A stretch of 35,204 bases of DNA from a gamma proteobacterium HTCC2207 (lineage in GTDB: Bacteria > Pseudomonadota > Gammaproteobacteria > Pseudomonadales > Porticoccaceae): assembly GCA_905182275.1 (NCBI GenBank), contig CAJJAU010000086.1, positions 1 through 35,204 on the forward strand, written 5' to 3'. The position numbers and the translations under genes were made by a program. The notes under the pieces are model-generated. The model saw only the letters and a list, made by a program, of their open reading frames with translations, had not been told where the DNA came from and ran no database searches. Position 1 is the stretch's first letter, and each line of letters opens with the position of its first letter. Below are positions 9,053 through 18,275 of this stretch, piece by piece.

Positions 9053-9499
9053 ATGGACATCCGTAAAGTTAAGAAGCTCATTGAGCTACTGGAAGAATCG
9101 AACATTAACGAGCTTGAGATAACCGAAGGTGAGGACTCTGTCCGTATCAGTCGAGGTGTTCCGGCAGCTGCATATGCACCACAGCCAATGCTGGCCGCGC
9201 CACTAGCTGCCGCACCCGCTGCCGCTGCCGCTGCCGCTGCGGTTGTCGTCGATGAGCCCATAGCAGGTCACACTATTAATTCACCGATGGTAGGAAGCTT
9301 TTACGCGTCACCAGCCCCGGAGTCTCCAGCCTTTGTTAGTGTTGGCCAAACCGTATCGCCAGGCGATGTTCTGTGTATCATCGAGGCTATGAAAATGATG
9401 AACCAAATCGAAGCCGACAAAGCTGGTGTCATTGGCGCTGTCTTGGTAGAAGACGGCGACCCTATAGAATTTGATCAACCACTTTTCACTATCATTTAA
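9053..9499 (+). CDS. accB: Acetyl-CoA carboxylase biotin carboxyl carrier protein
   Basis: Carries biotin between the carboxylase (AccC) and the carboxyltransferase (AccA/AccD) in malonyl-CoA synthesis for fatty acids. The 148-residue protein has an N-terminal dimerisation segment ([18 protein letters not shown]), an Ala/Pro-rich flexible linker (about 38-64) and a C-terminal biotinyl domain with the modified lysine K114 in EAMKMM. The characteristic thumb insertion of bacterial AccB ([19 protein letters not shown]) is present. The linker DNA is a run of GCTGCC hexamers. It starts 20 bp after aroQ and is followed 20 bp later by accC. Confidence 0.97.
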   Translation: MDIRKVKKLIELLEESNINELEITEGEDSVRISRGVPAAAYAPQPMLAAPLAAAPAAAAAAAAVVVDEPIAGHTINSPMVGSFYASPAPESPAFVSVGQTVSPGDVLCIIEAMKMMNQIEADKAGVIGAVLVEDGDPIEFDQPLFTII

Positions 9500-9519
9500 C
9501 AGTACTCGGAACCTGAATT

Positions 9520-10860
9520 ATGTTAGAAAAAGTGCTTATCGCCAATCGTGGCGAAATTGCCTTAAGAATACTGCGAGCCTGTAAAGAGCTCGGCATTAAA
9601 ACCGTTGCTGTTCATTCCAAAGTTGACGCCGCACTCAAGCATGTCAAATTGGCTGATGAAGCTATTTGCATTGGGCCAAACCCATCGGTGCAGAGCTATT
9701 TAAATGTTCCAGCAATAATTAGTGCAATGGAAATTACTGGTGCAGAGGGTGTACATCCCGGTTATGGGTTTCTCGCTGAAAATGCTGACTTTGCAGAACA
9801 AGTCGAGAAAAGTGGTTTTGTGTTTATAGGCCCCACTGCAGATACCATTCGTATTATGGGTGACAAAGTGGCTGCTATTAAAGCAATGAAGGCAGCTGGC
9901 GTTCCTACCGTTCCTGGCTCTGACGGCCCTTTGTCCGACGATCAGGCCGTACTGCGCCAAACCGCCAACAGAATCGGCTACCCGGTTATTATTAAAGCGG
10001 CCGCCGGTGGTGGCGGGCGTGGCATGCGCGTTGTTGAAGATGAAAGCGCCCTAATCAATGCCATCAGTATTACTAAAACCGAGGCGGCAGCCGCATTTGG
10101 TGACGGTACCGTCTACATGGAAAAATTCCTACAGAATCCGCGTCATGTTGAGGTACAGATTCTTGCCGACGGTAAAGGCCATGCGATCCATTTGGGTGAT
10201 CGAGACTGTTCTTTGCAGCGTCGTCATCAAAAAGTATTAGAAGAAGCGCCTGCACCGGGAATCCCCGAAGATGCGCGTCAGGCAGTATTCACAAGTTGCA
10301 TCAACGCCTGCATTCAAATTAATTATCGCGGTGCTGGTACCTTTGAATTTCTTTACGAGGATGGTCACTTTTACTTTATTGAAATGAACACCCGAGTTCA
10401 GGTGGAGCATCCGGTCTCAGAAATGATTACCGGTGTGGATATTGTTAAGGAGCAACTGCTAATAGCCAGTGGGCATGAACTTAGCTTTCAGCAGGAAGAT
10501 ATTATTTTTCGCGGCCATTCCTTTGAATGCAGAATTAATGCCGAGGACCCGGTAAACTTTATGCCTCAACCTGGAACCATCGAGGCCTATCATGCACCTG
10601 GCGGCAATGGTATTCGGGTTGATTCGCATATTTATAACGGATACCGCGTGCCGGCCAATTACGACTCTTTGATCGGCAAGGTCATCACCTATGGTCAGGA
10701 TAGGGAAACAGCCCTTTCAAGAATGCGTATTGCGCTTGATGAAATGGTTATTGAAGGTATCAAAACCAATATTCCTCTGCATGAAGATTTGGTCCGAGAC
10801 CCAGCATTTCAAAAAGGTGGTGTAAATATTCATTATCTTGAGAAAAAGCTTGGCCTATAG
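9520..10860 (+). CDS. accC: Acetyl-CoA carboxylase, biotin carboxylase subunit
   Basis: ATP-dependent carboxylation of the biotin on AccB with bicarbonate. The 446 residues match E. coli AccC (449). Visible motifs are the N-terminal [13 protein letters not shown] (6-18), the ATP-grasp glycine loop GGGGRGM (163-169), K116 (MGDK), and the metal and bicarbonate site E288, N290, R292, E296 in [11 protein letters not shown]. The C-terminal biotin_carb_C domain follows (RINAEDP onward). It is spaced for co-transcription with accB, which in E. coli is autoregulated by AccB. Confidence 0.98.
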   Translation: MLEKVLIANRGEIALRILRACKELGIKTVAVHSKVDAALKHVKLADEAICIGPNPSVQSYLNVPAIISAMEITGAEGVHPGYGFLAENADFAEQVEKSGFVFIGPTADTIRIMGDKVAAIKAMKAAGVPTVPGSDGPLSDDQAVLRQTANRIGYPVIIKAAAGGGGRGMRVVEDESALINAISITKTEAAAAFGDGTVYMEKFLQNPRHVEVQILADGKGHAIHLGDRDCSLQRRHQKVLEEAPAPGIPEDARQAVFTSCINACIQINYRGAGTFEFLYEDGHFYFIEMNTRVQVEHPVSEMITGVDIVKEQLLIASGHELSFQQEDIIFRGHSFECRINAEDPVNFMPQPGTIEAYHAPGGNGIRVDSHIYNGYRVPANYDSLIGKVITYGQDRETALSRMRIALDEMVIEGIKTNIPLHEDLVRDPAFQKGGVNIHYLEKKLGL

Positions 10861-10905
10861 CCTCTGCCCGACCGGCAGCCTCACACCTAAAGATCGACCT
10901 TAATC

Positions 10906-11793
10906 ATGCAATGGATTCAACTAATTATCCCATGTTCGCGCCAGCTTAGTGGTGACGTTGAGTCCGCAGCATTGGAGGCCGGCGCGCTTTCGGTCACCCT
11001 CCAAGATGCTGCTGATCAACCTATTTTAGAACCCGCTGTAGGCGAAACGCCACTGTGGGATGATTGTGTAATGACCGCACTATTCTCTTCTGAGACAGAC
11101 ACCAAGAGTATTGATGAAAAATTGTCGGTCGCTTTACCCGGCGCGCTTACCAAGCGTTGGCAGCAACTTGAAGACAAAGACTGGTCGCAGGAATGGAAGC
11201 AACATTTTCAACCGCTAAAATGTGGTGACCGCTTATGGATATGCCCTAGCTGGATTGCCCCACCCGACCCTAACGGAGTCAATTTAAGCCTTGACCCAGG
11301 CTTAGCGTTTGGCACTGGCAGCCACCCTACTACACACCTGTGTTTGCGATGGCTAGACCAACAAGACTTGAGCGGCAAGACGGTTATAGACTACGGCTGC
11401 GGTTCTGGTATTTTGGGGATTGCGGCGCTCTTGCTCGGCGCTAAACAAGTCATCGCTGTTGATAACGACCCACAGGCATTGCTAGCTAGTCGCGATAATG
11501 CCCAGCGCAATAATATTGCCGCTGATCGCTTGAAGACCTATCTACCTGAAGACCTTCCCGCCAACCTGTATGCCGAAGTCATGGTGGCCAATATTTTAGC
11601 GGCACCACTAATTTCACTCGCGCCCAAACTATGCGCTATGACCAAACCTAAGGGTCTACTGTGTCTTGCCGGACTTTTAGAAAGTCAGATTACTGCTGTG
11701 TCAGCACCCTATTCCCAACAGTTTAGGTTTTTCTCACCGTCCATTGAGTCCGAGTGGGCGCAGCTCAGTGCGCAAAAATCAGACATCGCCTGA
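10906..11793 (+). CDS. prmA: Ribosomal protein L11 methyltransferase
   Basis: Trimethylates ribosomal protein L11 using S-adenosylmethionine. The 295-residue protein has the N-terminal L11-recognition domain (about 1-60), then LSLDPGLAFGTGSHPTTHLCL (128-147), typical of PrmA, and the SAM-binding motif I DYGCGSGILG (162-171) with the acidic ribose ligand region AVDNDP. ANILA in motif IV is also present. It follows accC by 45 bp, the usual gammaproteobacterial order. Confidence 0.96.
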   Translation: MQWIQLIIPCSRQLSGDVESAALEAGALSVTLQDAADQPILEPAVGETPLWDDCVMTALFSSETDTKSIDEKLSVALPGALTKRWQQLEDKDWSQEWKQHFQPLKCGDRLWICPSWIAPPDPNGVNLSLDPGLAFGTGSHPTTHLCLRWLDQQDLSGKTVIDYGCGSGILGIAALLLGAKQVIAVDNDPQALLASRDNAQRNNIAADRLKTYLPEDLPANLYAEVMVANILAAPLISLAPKLCAMTKPKGLLCLAGLLESQITAVSAPYSQQFRFFSPSIESEWAQLSAQKSDIA

Positions 11794-11860
11794 GCGGTTA
11801 CTGTTTAACGCGCGCAAGCTTCAGATCAACGCAATTTTAACTATTCCTGCATATTTTTTA

Positions 11861-11881
11861 GTTGATCACTTTTTAATCAAC
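11861..11881. repeat. Inverted repeat GTTGAT-N9-ATCAAC before dusB
   Basis: A perfect 6-bp dyad with a 9-base centre lies 51 bases before the dusB start. A further GATCAAC half lies at 11824-11830. It could be an operator or an RNA stem in the dusB-fis leader; the sequence does not decide between these. Confidence 0.35.
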
Positions 11882-11931
11882 CACTGAACGGTTATCATGT
11901 TCGGCTACTAAGTCAGACCGCAGAGACTATC

Positions 11932-12918
11932 TTGTTCAATATTGGCCCCTATGAGATCAAAAACAAAACCGTCCTAGCCCCAATGGCCGGTGTTACTGAT
12001 CTACCTTTCAGACAACTATGCCGTAAAATGGGCGCAGGTTTAGTGGTCTCAGAGATGGTCGCGGCCAACCCCAACACCTGGGCAACCCGCAAGTCTCGAC
12101 AGCGTATACAATTTGGTGATGAACCCGCACCTAGATCAGTTCAGATCGCCGGTTATGATCCGCAAATGATGGCTGATGCAGCACGTTATAATGTGCAGTT
12201 AGGTGCAGAAATCATTGATATCAACATGGGCTGTCCTGCCAAAAAAGTGTGTAAACGAGCTGCCGGATCTGCGCTGTTACAGTATCCAGAACTGGTCAGT
12301 GATATTTTGAAAGCCACGGTTTCTGCAGTAGATGTGCCTGTAACGCTCAAAATTCGCACCGGCTGGGATCGGCAAAATCGCAATGCAGTCACCATTGCCA
12401 AAATAGCCGAAGAGGCTGGTATTGCATCACTTGCGGTTCATGGCCGCACTAAGGCATGCCGCTTTGTCGGCGAAGTCGAGTACGACACCATTGCCCAGGT
12501 TGTCGAAGCGGTATCAATTCCTGTACTAGCCAATGGCGATATTAACGATCCACAAAAAGCGGTTGAGGTACTCAAACATACTGGCGCCGCGGCGGTAATG
12601 ATTGGGCGTGCTGCCCAGGGCAACCCTTGGATCTTTAATCAGATTAATCACTATCTCAAATACTCTCAGCCGCTGGCACCGCCAAGTATGGCAGAGTGCT
12701 CGCGCGTAATGTCTGGACACCTTTTGGCACTGCATGAATTTTATGGTGAAGCTGGCGGCTTGCGTATCTCACGTAAACACATCGGTTGGTATATTAATCC
12801 AATGGCCGGAGGAAAAGACTTCACCAAGCAGTTCAACGCCCTTGAAACTACCGAACAACAGAGGCAATTACTGCAAGACTTTTTCCTCGATTATCGCTCA
12901 GAGGAACAGGTAGCATGA
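11932..12918 (+). CDS. dusB: tRNA-dihydrouridine synthase B
   Basis: FMN- and NADPH-dependent reduction of uridine to dihydrouridine in tRNA. The 328-residue TIM-barrel protein shows LAPMAGVTDLPFRQLC (15-30), the NMGCPAKKVC active-site segment (98-107) with the catalytic cysteine C101, KIRTGWD, and AVHGRTKACRF followed by PVLANGDI and AAAVMIGRAAQGNPWIF. The start is TTG, fixed by alignment of the N-terminus (MFNIGPYEIKNKTVLAPMAG); no ATG lies in frame at that end. It overlaps fis by 4 bases, the standard dusB-fis operon. Confidence 0.96.
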   Translation: MFNIGPYEIKNKTVLAPMAGVTDLPFRQLCRKMGAGLVVSEMVAANPNTWATRKSRQRIQFGDEPAPRSVQIAGYDPQMMADAARYNVQLGAEIIDINMGCPAKKVCKRAAGSALLQYPELVSDILKATVSAVDVPVTLKIRTGWDRQNRNAVTIAKIAEEAGIASLAVHGRTKACRFVGEVEYDTIAQVVEAVSIPVLANGDINDPQKAVEVLKHTGAAAVMIGRAAQGNPWIFNQINHYLKYSQPLAPPSMAECSRVMSGHLLALHEFYGEAGGLRISRKHIGWYINPMAGGKDFTKQFNALETTEQQRQLLQDFFLDYRSEEQVA

Positions 12919-13235
12919 ATACCGAAAAGTCACTGGAATTACAAAAGATCAATCAAGCCATCAATGACGAATACGGCCTAGACCAGAGAACACCCATCAC
13001 CGACACCCAACAATCTCTGCGCCTAAGCGTCGCCACTGCTATGGATCGTTATTTTGATAGTCTAGGTGGTCAAACTACCGTCAATCTTTATGATTTAGTG
13101 ATGACCGAGGTAGAGACGCCGCTGCTAATGGCTGTGCTGGAATACACCAAAAATAACCAAAGTAAAGCCGCTGAAATACTTGGCCTCAATCGAGGCACGC
13201 TGCGCAAAAAACTAAAACAGTACGATCTTTTGTAA
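12915..13235 (+). CDS. fis: DNA-binding protein Fis
   Basis: Nucleoid-associated homodimer that bends DNA and controls rRNA promoters, recombination and growth-phase genes. The 106-residue protein is slightly longer than E. coli Fis (98). The C-terminal helix-turn-helix is clear (about residues 82-101, QSKAAEILGLNRGTLRKKLK), and the preceding LYDLVMTEVETPLLMAVLEYTKNN helix is nearly invariant. It is translationally coupled to dusB. purH starts 15 bp after its stop, so purH may be read through from the dusB-fis promoter. Confidence 0.97.
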   Translation: MNTEKSLELQKINQAINDEYGLDQRTPITDTQQSLRLSVATAMDRYFDSLGGQTTVNLYDLVMTEVETPLLMAVLEYTKNNQSKAAEILGLNRGTLRKKLKQYDLL

Positions 13236-13250
13236 CTACCCGAGGACTTC

Positions 13251-14825
13251 ATGAGCGATCTTAAAAAAGTTTCACGCGCACTTATTAGCGTATCTGATAA
13301 AAATGGCATTGTTGATTTTGCACGCGCACTAAACGCCCTCGGCGTAGAGCTACTTTCGACCGGCGGAACCTTTCGCCTGCTCCAAGAAAATAACATTGAT
13401 GTTACCGAAGTCTCCGATTACACCGGTTTTCCAGAGATGATGGATGGCCGTGTTAAAACCCTGCACCCAAAAGTTCACGGTGGTATTTTAGGTCGTCGTG
13501 GTACCGATGATGCGGTGATGGCAGAGCATTCGATTAAACCTATAGATATGGTTATCGTTAACCTCTACCCGTTCGCAGCCACGGTCGCAGATCCGGACTG
13601 TACATTACCAAACGCTATTGAAAACATCGATATTGGCGGCCCAACAATGGTTCGCTCAGCTGCAAAAAATCATAAAGACGTTGCGATTGTGGTTAATAGC
13701 GGTGATTACGCAACCGTGCTTGAAGAAATGCAGGCCAATGAAGGACAACTTGATTACAACACTCGCTACGCGCTGATGGTGAAAGCCTTTGAACACACTG
13801 CAGGTTATGACGGCATGATCGCCAACCACTTTGGTGCCCGCGATACCGACAACACCGCACGCGATTTTTCTGACACCTTTAATGTTCAGTATTTCAAAAC
13901 CCAAGAAATGCGCTACGGTGAAAACCCCCATCAGAAGGCTGCCTTTTACACCGAAGCTAACCCAACCGAAGCCAGTGTGGCCACCGCCAAACAACTACAA
14001 GGTAAAGAACTCTCGTTCAATAATATTGCCGACACTGATGCTGCCCTAGAATGCGTAAAGCAGTTTGACCAGCCCGCCTGCGTCATTGTCAAACACGCCA
14101 ACCCCTGTGGTGTGTCGGTAGCGGCCGACATCGGTACTGCCTATGATCTCGCTTTTGCCACAGACCCAGAATCGGCCTTCGGCGGCATTATTGCCTTTAA
14201 CCGTGAGTTGGATGCCAAAACTGCAGAAGCTATTTGTGCAAAACAATTTGTTGAAGTCATTATTGCCCCCTCGGTGTCAGCTGATGCTTTGGCTGTTGTT
14301 GCCGCGAAGAAAAACGTTAGGCTGCTAGAGTGCGGCACTTGGGGCGATCAGCGTCCGCAAGACTTTGACTACAAACGCGTCAATGGTGGCCTGCTGATTC
14401 AAGACCGCGACAACGGCATGATTACTGCGCAAGACCTCAAAGTGGTATCCAAAAGAGTACCTACAGCGAGTGAAATGACCGATATGTTGTTTGCTTGGAA
14501 GGTTGCCAAAATGGTCAAGTCTAACGCCATTATTTACGCTAAGAACAACCAAACTGTTGGCGTCGGCGCCGGCCAGATGAGCCGTATTAATAGTGCACGC
14601 ATAGCCGGCATTAAAGCTGAGCATGCAGGTCTTGAGGTCGTCGGAGCAGTAATGGCATCTGATGCCTTCTTCCCCTTCCGCGATGGTATTGATAACGCCG
14701 GACAAGCCGGCATAAGCTGTATTATTCAGCCAGGTGGATCAATGCGTGATGATGAAGTGATCGCCGCTGCCAACGAACACGGCATGGCTATGGTGTTTAC
14801 CGGCATGCGCCACTTTAGGCACTGA
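13251..14825 (+). CDS. purH: Bifunctional AICAR transformylase / IMP cyclohydrolase
   Basis: Performs the last two steps of IMP synthesis. The N-terminal cyclohydrolase domain (about 1-200) opens with [19 protein letters not shown] and contains STGGTF and [12 protein letters not shown]. The C-terminal transformylase domain carries the KHANPCGVS motif (about 276-284) and the [12 protein letters not shown] segment. The 524 residues match the family. In Pseudomonas and E. coli purD follows directly; here purD is 7.4 kb away behind six unrelated minus-strand genes. A terminator closes this operon 16 bases after the stop. Confidence 0.98.
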   Translation: MSDLKKVSRALISVSDKNGIVDFARALNALGVELLSTGGTFRLLQENNIDVTEVSDYTGFPEMMDGRVKTLHPKVHGGILGRRGTDDAVMAEHSIKPIDMVIVNLYPFAATVADPDCTLPNAIENIDIGGPTMVRSAAKNHKDVAIVVNSGDYATVLEEMQANEGQLDYNTRYALMVKAFEHTAGYDGMIANHFGARDTDNTARDFSDTFNVQYFKTQEMRYGENPHQKAAFYTEANPTEASVATAKQLQGKELSFNNIADTDAALECVKQFDQPACVIVKHANPCGVSVAADIGTAYDLAFATDPESAFGGIIAFNRELDAKTAEAICAKQFVEVIIAPSVSADALAVVAAKKNVRLLECGTWGDQRPQDFDYKRVNGGLLIQDRDNGMITAQDLKVVSKRVPTASEMTDMLFAWKVAKMVKSNAIIYAKNNQTVGVGAGQMSRINSARIAGIKAEHAGLEVVGAVMASDAFFPFRDGIDNAGQAGISCIIQPGGSMRDDEVIAAANEHGMAMVFTGMRHFRH

Positions 14826-14840
14826 GCATTTTGCCTTCAC

Positions 14841-14873
14841 ACTAAAAAGCCCGCTTTATGCGGGCTTTTTAGT
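14841..14873. terminator. Bidirectional intrinsic terminator between purH and the sulfatase gene
   Basis: ACTAAAAAGCCCG-CTTTATG-CGGGCTTTTTAGT is a perfect 13-bp inverted repeat with a 7-base loop. It has a T-run on either strand, so it can end purH (+) and the convergent sulfatase transcript (-). Confidence 0.92.
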
Positions 14874-14888
14874 GTCTAGTAGTTTTCT

Positions 14889-16304
14889 CTATTCGGCAGG
14901 TGATCCAGCGTCCTGAGCAATGGAGATTTGATGATCCTCTATGACTTGCCATAAAGGGGTATCAACCCAAGTATCATCTAAATAGAACTTTTCCGGCTCC
15001 TCCTCTTTGGGATCCACAATTAAGTTGTAGATTGAGGGATAAGCCATGTTTTGAATCGCATAGCTCTTTTCATCAATCTCTTTGAGTAACATTTTCCAGT
15101 TGCGCCATTTTACGCCGAACAGCTCATTGCCTATATAAATAATGACCGATTCTCTGGCAGATTTCGCTGTCTGGCCGGTGAAGAATTTAGACTGATCAAC
15201 CCCATCCAACACTCTGTCTTGAGGAATATTTCCACCGACAAAGTTGGCTAGTGTTGGGAAAATATCGATCAGATGCACAATATCATTGGACACTTGCCGA
15301 GGAGGAATGTTGCCCGGGTAACGGATCAAAAAAGGCACCCGCAGAGATCCCTCATAGGGCGAGAACATAGTTCCCCGCCACGGCCCGGTAAACCCAAATG
15401 ATCGCTTAATGCCTTCGCGTCCATTGTCTGATGTGAAGATGAAAATTGTATTATCTTTTAACCCAAGCTCGTCAATCTTAGCCAATAACTCGCCAACATA
15501 AGCATCGGTTTGCGCAAGTACATCAGCAAAACTTCCATTGCCGGTTGAGCCCTTAAAATCGGGGTGTGCATCGACGGGTTCATGCGTCTGCGTGTAAGGC
15601 AGATAAGCAAAGAATGGCTGCTGAGTTTTGGCTTTTCGGCGCATAAAATCTAAGGCATGGTCGGTAATTTCTCGATCAACGGTGGCGCGTTTGGCGCGGC
15701 CATAAACCTCGTGTTTTTTTGGCGTCTGGTTGCGCGTGGAGGTCATGATGCGGGTAAATTCCACCCCCGCATCACTCTGAAAACTGTCGCTGTCAGGCCA
15801 AAACGCTTGGTCTGAGGAATTGGGAATACCATACCATTCATCAAATCCTTGATCTGTTGGATAGCGCCCTGCAGCATCACCCAAGTGCCATTTGCCAAAC
15901 ATGCCAGTGGCATAGCCTGTATCTGAAAGCATCTCTGCTAGGGTAATTTCCCACTGAGTAAGACCGTACCAAATGCCCCTGGGCGGCCCCTTGGGTTGCT
16001 GTCGCGTGCGAATACCATAACGTCCTGTCATTAAGGCTGCTCTGGATGGTGTGCACTCAGCCTCAACATTAAAATTGGTTAGCTGAAACCCTTCAGCCGC
16101 GATGCTGTCAATATTAGGCGTTGGCGCGCCACGCAAAACACCCCCACCATAAACACCAATTTCACCATAACCAAAGTTGTCCATCACCACCAAAACTATA
16201 TTTGGCGTTGAAGTGCTTTTTGCAGCCATCGCTGTAAGCGGCAATGACAGCATAAGTATGAACGATAAAGCTAGTTTTCTATGACTGCTAAGACGACCAA
16301 ACAT
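14889..16304 (-). CDS. Secreted sulfatase (arylsulfatase family)
   Basis: Hydrolyses a sulfate ester; substrate not determinable here. A signal peptide (about 1-27, ending TAMAA) exports it. The catalytic motif CTPSR (C84 in this numbering) is the cysteine-type C-x-P-x-R site that is converted to formylglycine. VVMDNFGYGEIG gives the metal ligand D42, GKWHLG is intact, and FTSDNG supplies further metal ligands. The start is the second ATG (16304), because GGAGG lies 5 bases before it; the in-frame ATG at 16316 would place that site inside the gene. Length is 471 residues. It has its own promoter and needs a formylglycine-generating enzyme encoded elsewhere. Confidence 0.9.
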   Translation of the reverse strand: MFGRLSSHRKLALSFILMLSLPLTAMAAKSTSTPNIVLVVMDNFGYGEIGVYGGGVLRGAPTPNIDSIAAEGFQLTNFNVEAECTPSRAALMTGRYGIRTRQQPKGPPRGIWYGLTQWEITLAEMLSDTGYATGMFGKWHLGDAAGRYPTDQGFDEWYGIPNSSDQAFWPDSDSFQSDAGVEFTRIMTSTRNQTPKKHEVYGRAKRATVDREITDHALDFMRRKAKTQQPFFAYLPYTQTHEPVDAHPDFKGSTGNGSFADVLAQTDAYVGELLAKIDELGLKDNTIFIFTSDNGREGIKRSFGFTGPWRGTMFSPYEGSLRVPFLIRYPGNIPPRQVSNDIVHLIDIFPTLANFVGGNIPQDRVLDGVDQSKFFTGQTAKSARESVIIYIGNELFGVKWRNWKMLLKEIDEKSYAIQNMAYPSIYNLIVDPKEEEPEKFYLDDTWVDTPLWQVIEDHQISIAQDAGSPAE

Positions 16305-16364
16305 CTCTACCTCCATTAATTGCCTTCTTATTTAAAAGGTAGCAACCTAAAGAATTGTCTGTTT

Positions 16365-16392
16365 AGTATAGGGTGCGCTTACCAATTAACAA
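16365..16392 (-). promoter_or_regulatory. Sigma70-like promoter of the sulfatase gene
   Basis: Read on the minus strand: -35 TTGTTA (16387-16392), a 16-bp spacer, -10 TATACT (16365-16370). Transcription would begin about 50 bases before the sulfatase start, so this gene need not depend on the upstream hydrolase operon. Confidence 0.6.
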
Positions 16393-16504
16393 TATTAGCC
16401 GATAGGGAGCAATTATTAAGGGACGTTAGCTTTAAAGGATAGATAAACCCATAGCTGCTCAACAAGAGAAATAAAACAGGTGTAGTACAACGGAATGGTG
16501 TCGC

Positions 16505-17407
16505 TTATAAATATTTCAAGAAATAATTGGCTACGCGTTTTTCTATATAGGTGGGGTCCGATTGCCACGCTCTGGCATGCATATCACATGGCGATTTCCA
16601 AAATTCTTTAGGCTCATTGGCTGCCGCATAGTTTCTTTCACCATGGGAAAGTCCAATAAGGCTGTCGCCGGTACAGTGGATAATAAAGACGGGCCTTGGT
16701 GCTATCTTACCCAAAATATCCTCAGGGTTTAGTGTTCCCACATCCATGCCAGTGCGGTACTCCATCATCCCAATAGTGAGGGGTAACAAAGGGAAGGTTG
16801 GCATACCCAAATGCTGCTCCATGATTTCCCCGTAAAGATCTCTTAAGTTCGACCAACCCGCCTCAAACACACCGGCACCTATGCGCGGGTCTTTTTCCAT
16901 TGCCATGATTGAGGTAGCTGCCCCCATTGAGGTACCAAAAATACCGATACTTTTAATGTTTCGCTGCTGTAAATAGTCTACAGCTGCTTTGACATCGCTC
17001 TTTTCAAAGTACCCCATAGACGAAAAAGAGCGCATATTTTGTCCACTATTCCTTAAGTCTAAAGCCAGAATGTTAAAGCCTGCCTGGTGAATAGACTTAA
17101 ACCAGCGCATACCCTCATGCCTGTCAGCGCCATGGCCATGAACGAAAATAATCGCTCTGGTCGCCTTATCTGCTGGCACATACCAAGCGTTTAAAACCAT
17201 ACCATCATCAGAATTAAAAGAAACATCTTCAAAATCCAAGTCTAGCTGTGAGGGGTCACCGCAATAAATGAAGTGTTCTTCACTGCACGTGTAAGAGGGA
17301 TGCATAACATCTGAAGAGAACGTCCAAGCGAGTATAAAAATACCTATGCCCAAAAGACTGAGCAAGCTAGCAGAAGCTACAGTTATTATTTTTTTAATGT
17401 TCTTCAT
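16505..17407 (-). CDS. Membrane-anchored alpha/beta hydrolase
   Basis: A 300-residue serine hydrolase of unknown substrate. Residues 7-30 form a hydrophobic signal anchor, so the enzyme probably faces the periplasm. The fold is clear: the oxyanion-hole segment IIFVHGHGADRHEG (86-99), the nucleophile elbow GTSMGA with S160, and candidate triad members D248 (IIHCTGDSLIG) and H277 (CDMHARAW). ALDLRNSG is typical of the acyl-aminoacyl-peptidase/dienelactone-hydrolase-like group. It starts 13 bp after the upstream membrane protein gene, so the two form an operon. Substrate could be an ester or a peptide; nothing here decides. Confidence 0.85.
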   Translation of the reverse strand: MKNIKKIITVASASLLSLLGIGIFILAWTFSSDVMHPSYTCSEEHFIYCGDPSQLDLDFEDVSFNSDDGMVLNAWYVPADKATRAIIFVHGHGADRHEGMRWFKSIHQAGFNILALDLRNSGQNMRSFSSMGYFEKSDVKAAVDYLQQRNIKSIGIFGTSMGAATSIMAMEKDPRIGAGVFEAGWSNLRDLYGEIMEQHLGMPTFPLLPLTIGMMEYRTGMDVGTLNPEDILGKIAPRPVFIIHCTGDSLIGLSHGERNYAAANEPKEFWKSPCDMHARAWQSDPTYIEKRVANYFLKYL

Positions 17408-17420
17408 TGATATGTCTTAC

Positions 17421-18164
17421 TCAGCCTTTTCGGATGGGACTAAAAATAGAGGTCAAGAAGAATGCCATCATTACTACGTTAAAATAGGTGCCGACGGTCA
17501 GTGCACCATAAGGCACTGCCATATTTGTAGCTAAGGTCGCCAGTAATGGCCCACCCACGAACAAGAGAATCAATGGATTTAAAAAGACTATCCAGCGCGG
17601 ATAATCTGTTTTTGCCAACAGTACCCTCACAAAGATAACTAAAAACGCCAAACCCAGCGGCCAAGTGACCGTATCAGTGACAAAGGTCATGTAGCTAGCA
17701 GCCGCATCAAGTAGCGCTAATGACTCGCTCCCCTGCTGATTAGCAAATTGAACAACAAACCCATACATCCCCCACAATGCATGGTAAGCACCGGCTATTA
17801 TTATGCTAAAAGCGAAAGAAACGGCGGTTAAAGCTGCCCAAAACCGCGAGTAAAACGCTAATTTAATGTATAGATGCCAAGCGCCAAAAAGATAAAATAT
17901 CCCCGCAATAGGCCCTAGAACGCCGGATATGTGCAGCTGCTCCGTCGTCGCCAACAGCACCGCCTTTCTTCCAGGTAACAATGAGTCAACTATCTCGCTG
18001 ACAGCAGGCATTTCACCCCAATGGGCATAAAGTAATAGATCACCAGCAAACATAATAGCTGCCCCTAAAAACCCCAATAACCCTGAGACAACCATGGCTT
18101 TACTGGCAGTAGGTTCTGCAACCATTGACTGTAGATATTTGTCTAACCTTCCCAAAATATGCAC
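17421..18164 (-). CDS. Multi-spanning membrane protein, possibly DUF6796 family
   Basis: A 247-residue integral membrane protein with about six or seven hydrophobic segments (roughly 23-45, 78-97, 100-125, 150-172, 180-200, 218-240). No catalytic motif is recognised. HALWGMYGFV in the third segment region and the DLLLYAHWGE motif recall proteins annotated as DUF6796, but I hold this family name loosely. It is the first gene of a tight pair with the alpha/beta hydrolase. The function is unknown; a role beside a periplasmic hydrolase is only suggested by position. Confidence 0.7.
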   Translation of the reverse strand: MHILGRLDKYLQSMVAEPTASKAMVVSGLLGFLGAAIMFAGDLLLYAHWGEMPAVSEIVDSLLPGRKAVLLATTEQLHISGVLGPIAGIFYLFGAWHLYIKLAFYSRFWAALTAVSFAFSIIIAGAYHALWGMYGFVVQFANQQGSESLALLDAAASYMTFVTDTVTWPLGLAFLVIFVRVLLAKTDYPRWIVFLNPLILLFVGGPLLATLATNMAVPYGALTVGTYFNVVMMAFFLTSIFSPIRKG

Positions 18165-18275
18165 TTTCCCCTCATCTTTTTGTTGATCAGCGCATTAGAT
18201 CATGAGTATTTTTACTTATTTGGCGCGCCAAGCATCAGCCTAACAAATTTACTAACAACTGGTTTGTCCTTAGTT

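Noticed and set aside
9218-9241. GCTGCC hexamer run in accB
   Set aside because: It encodes the Ala-rich linker expected in biotin carrier proteins. It may vary in length between strains but is not a separate element.
9700-9960. Long open frames antisense to accC, purH, trpE and other genes
   Set aside because: They are frame shadows of strongly conserved genes, with no ribosome-binding sites and no recognisable protein content.
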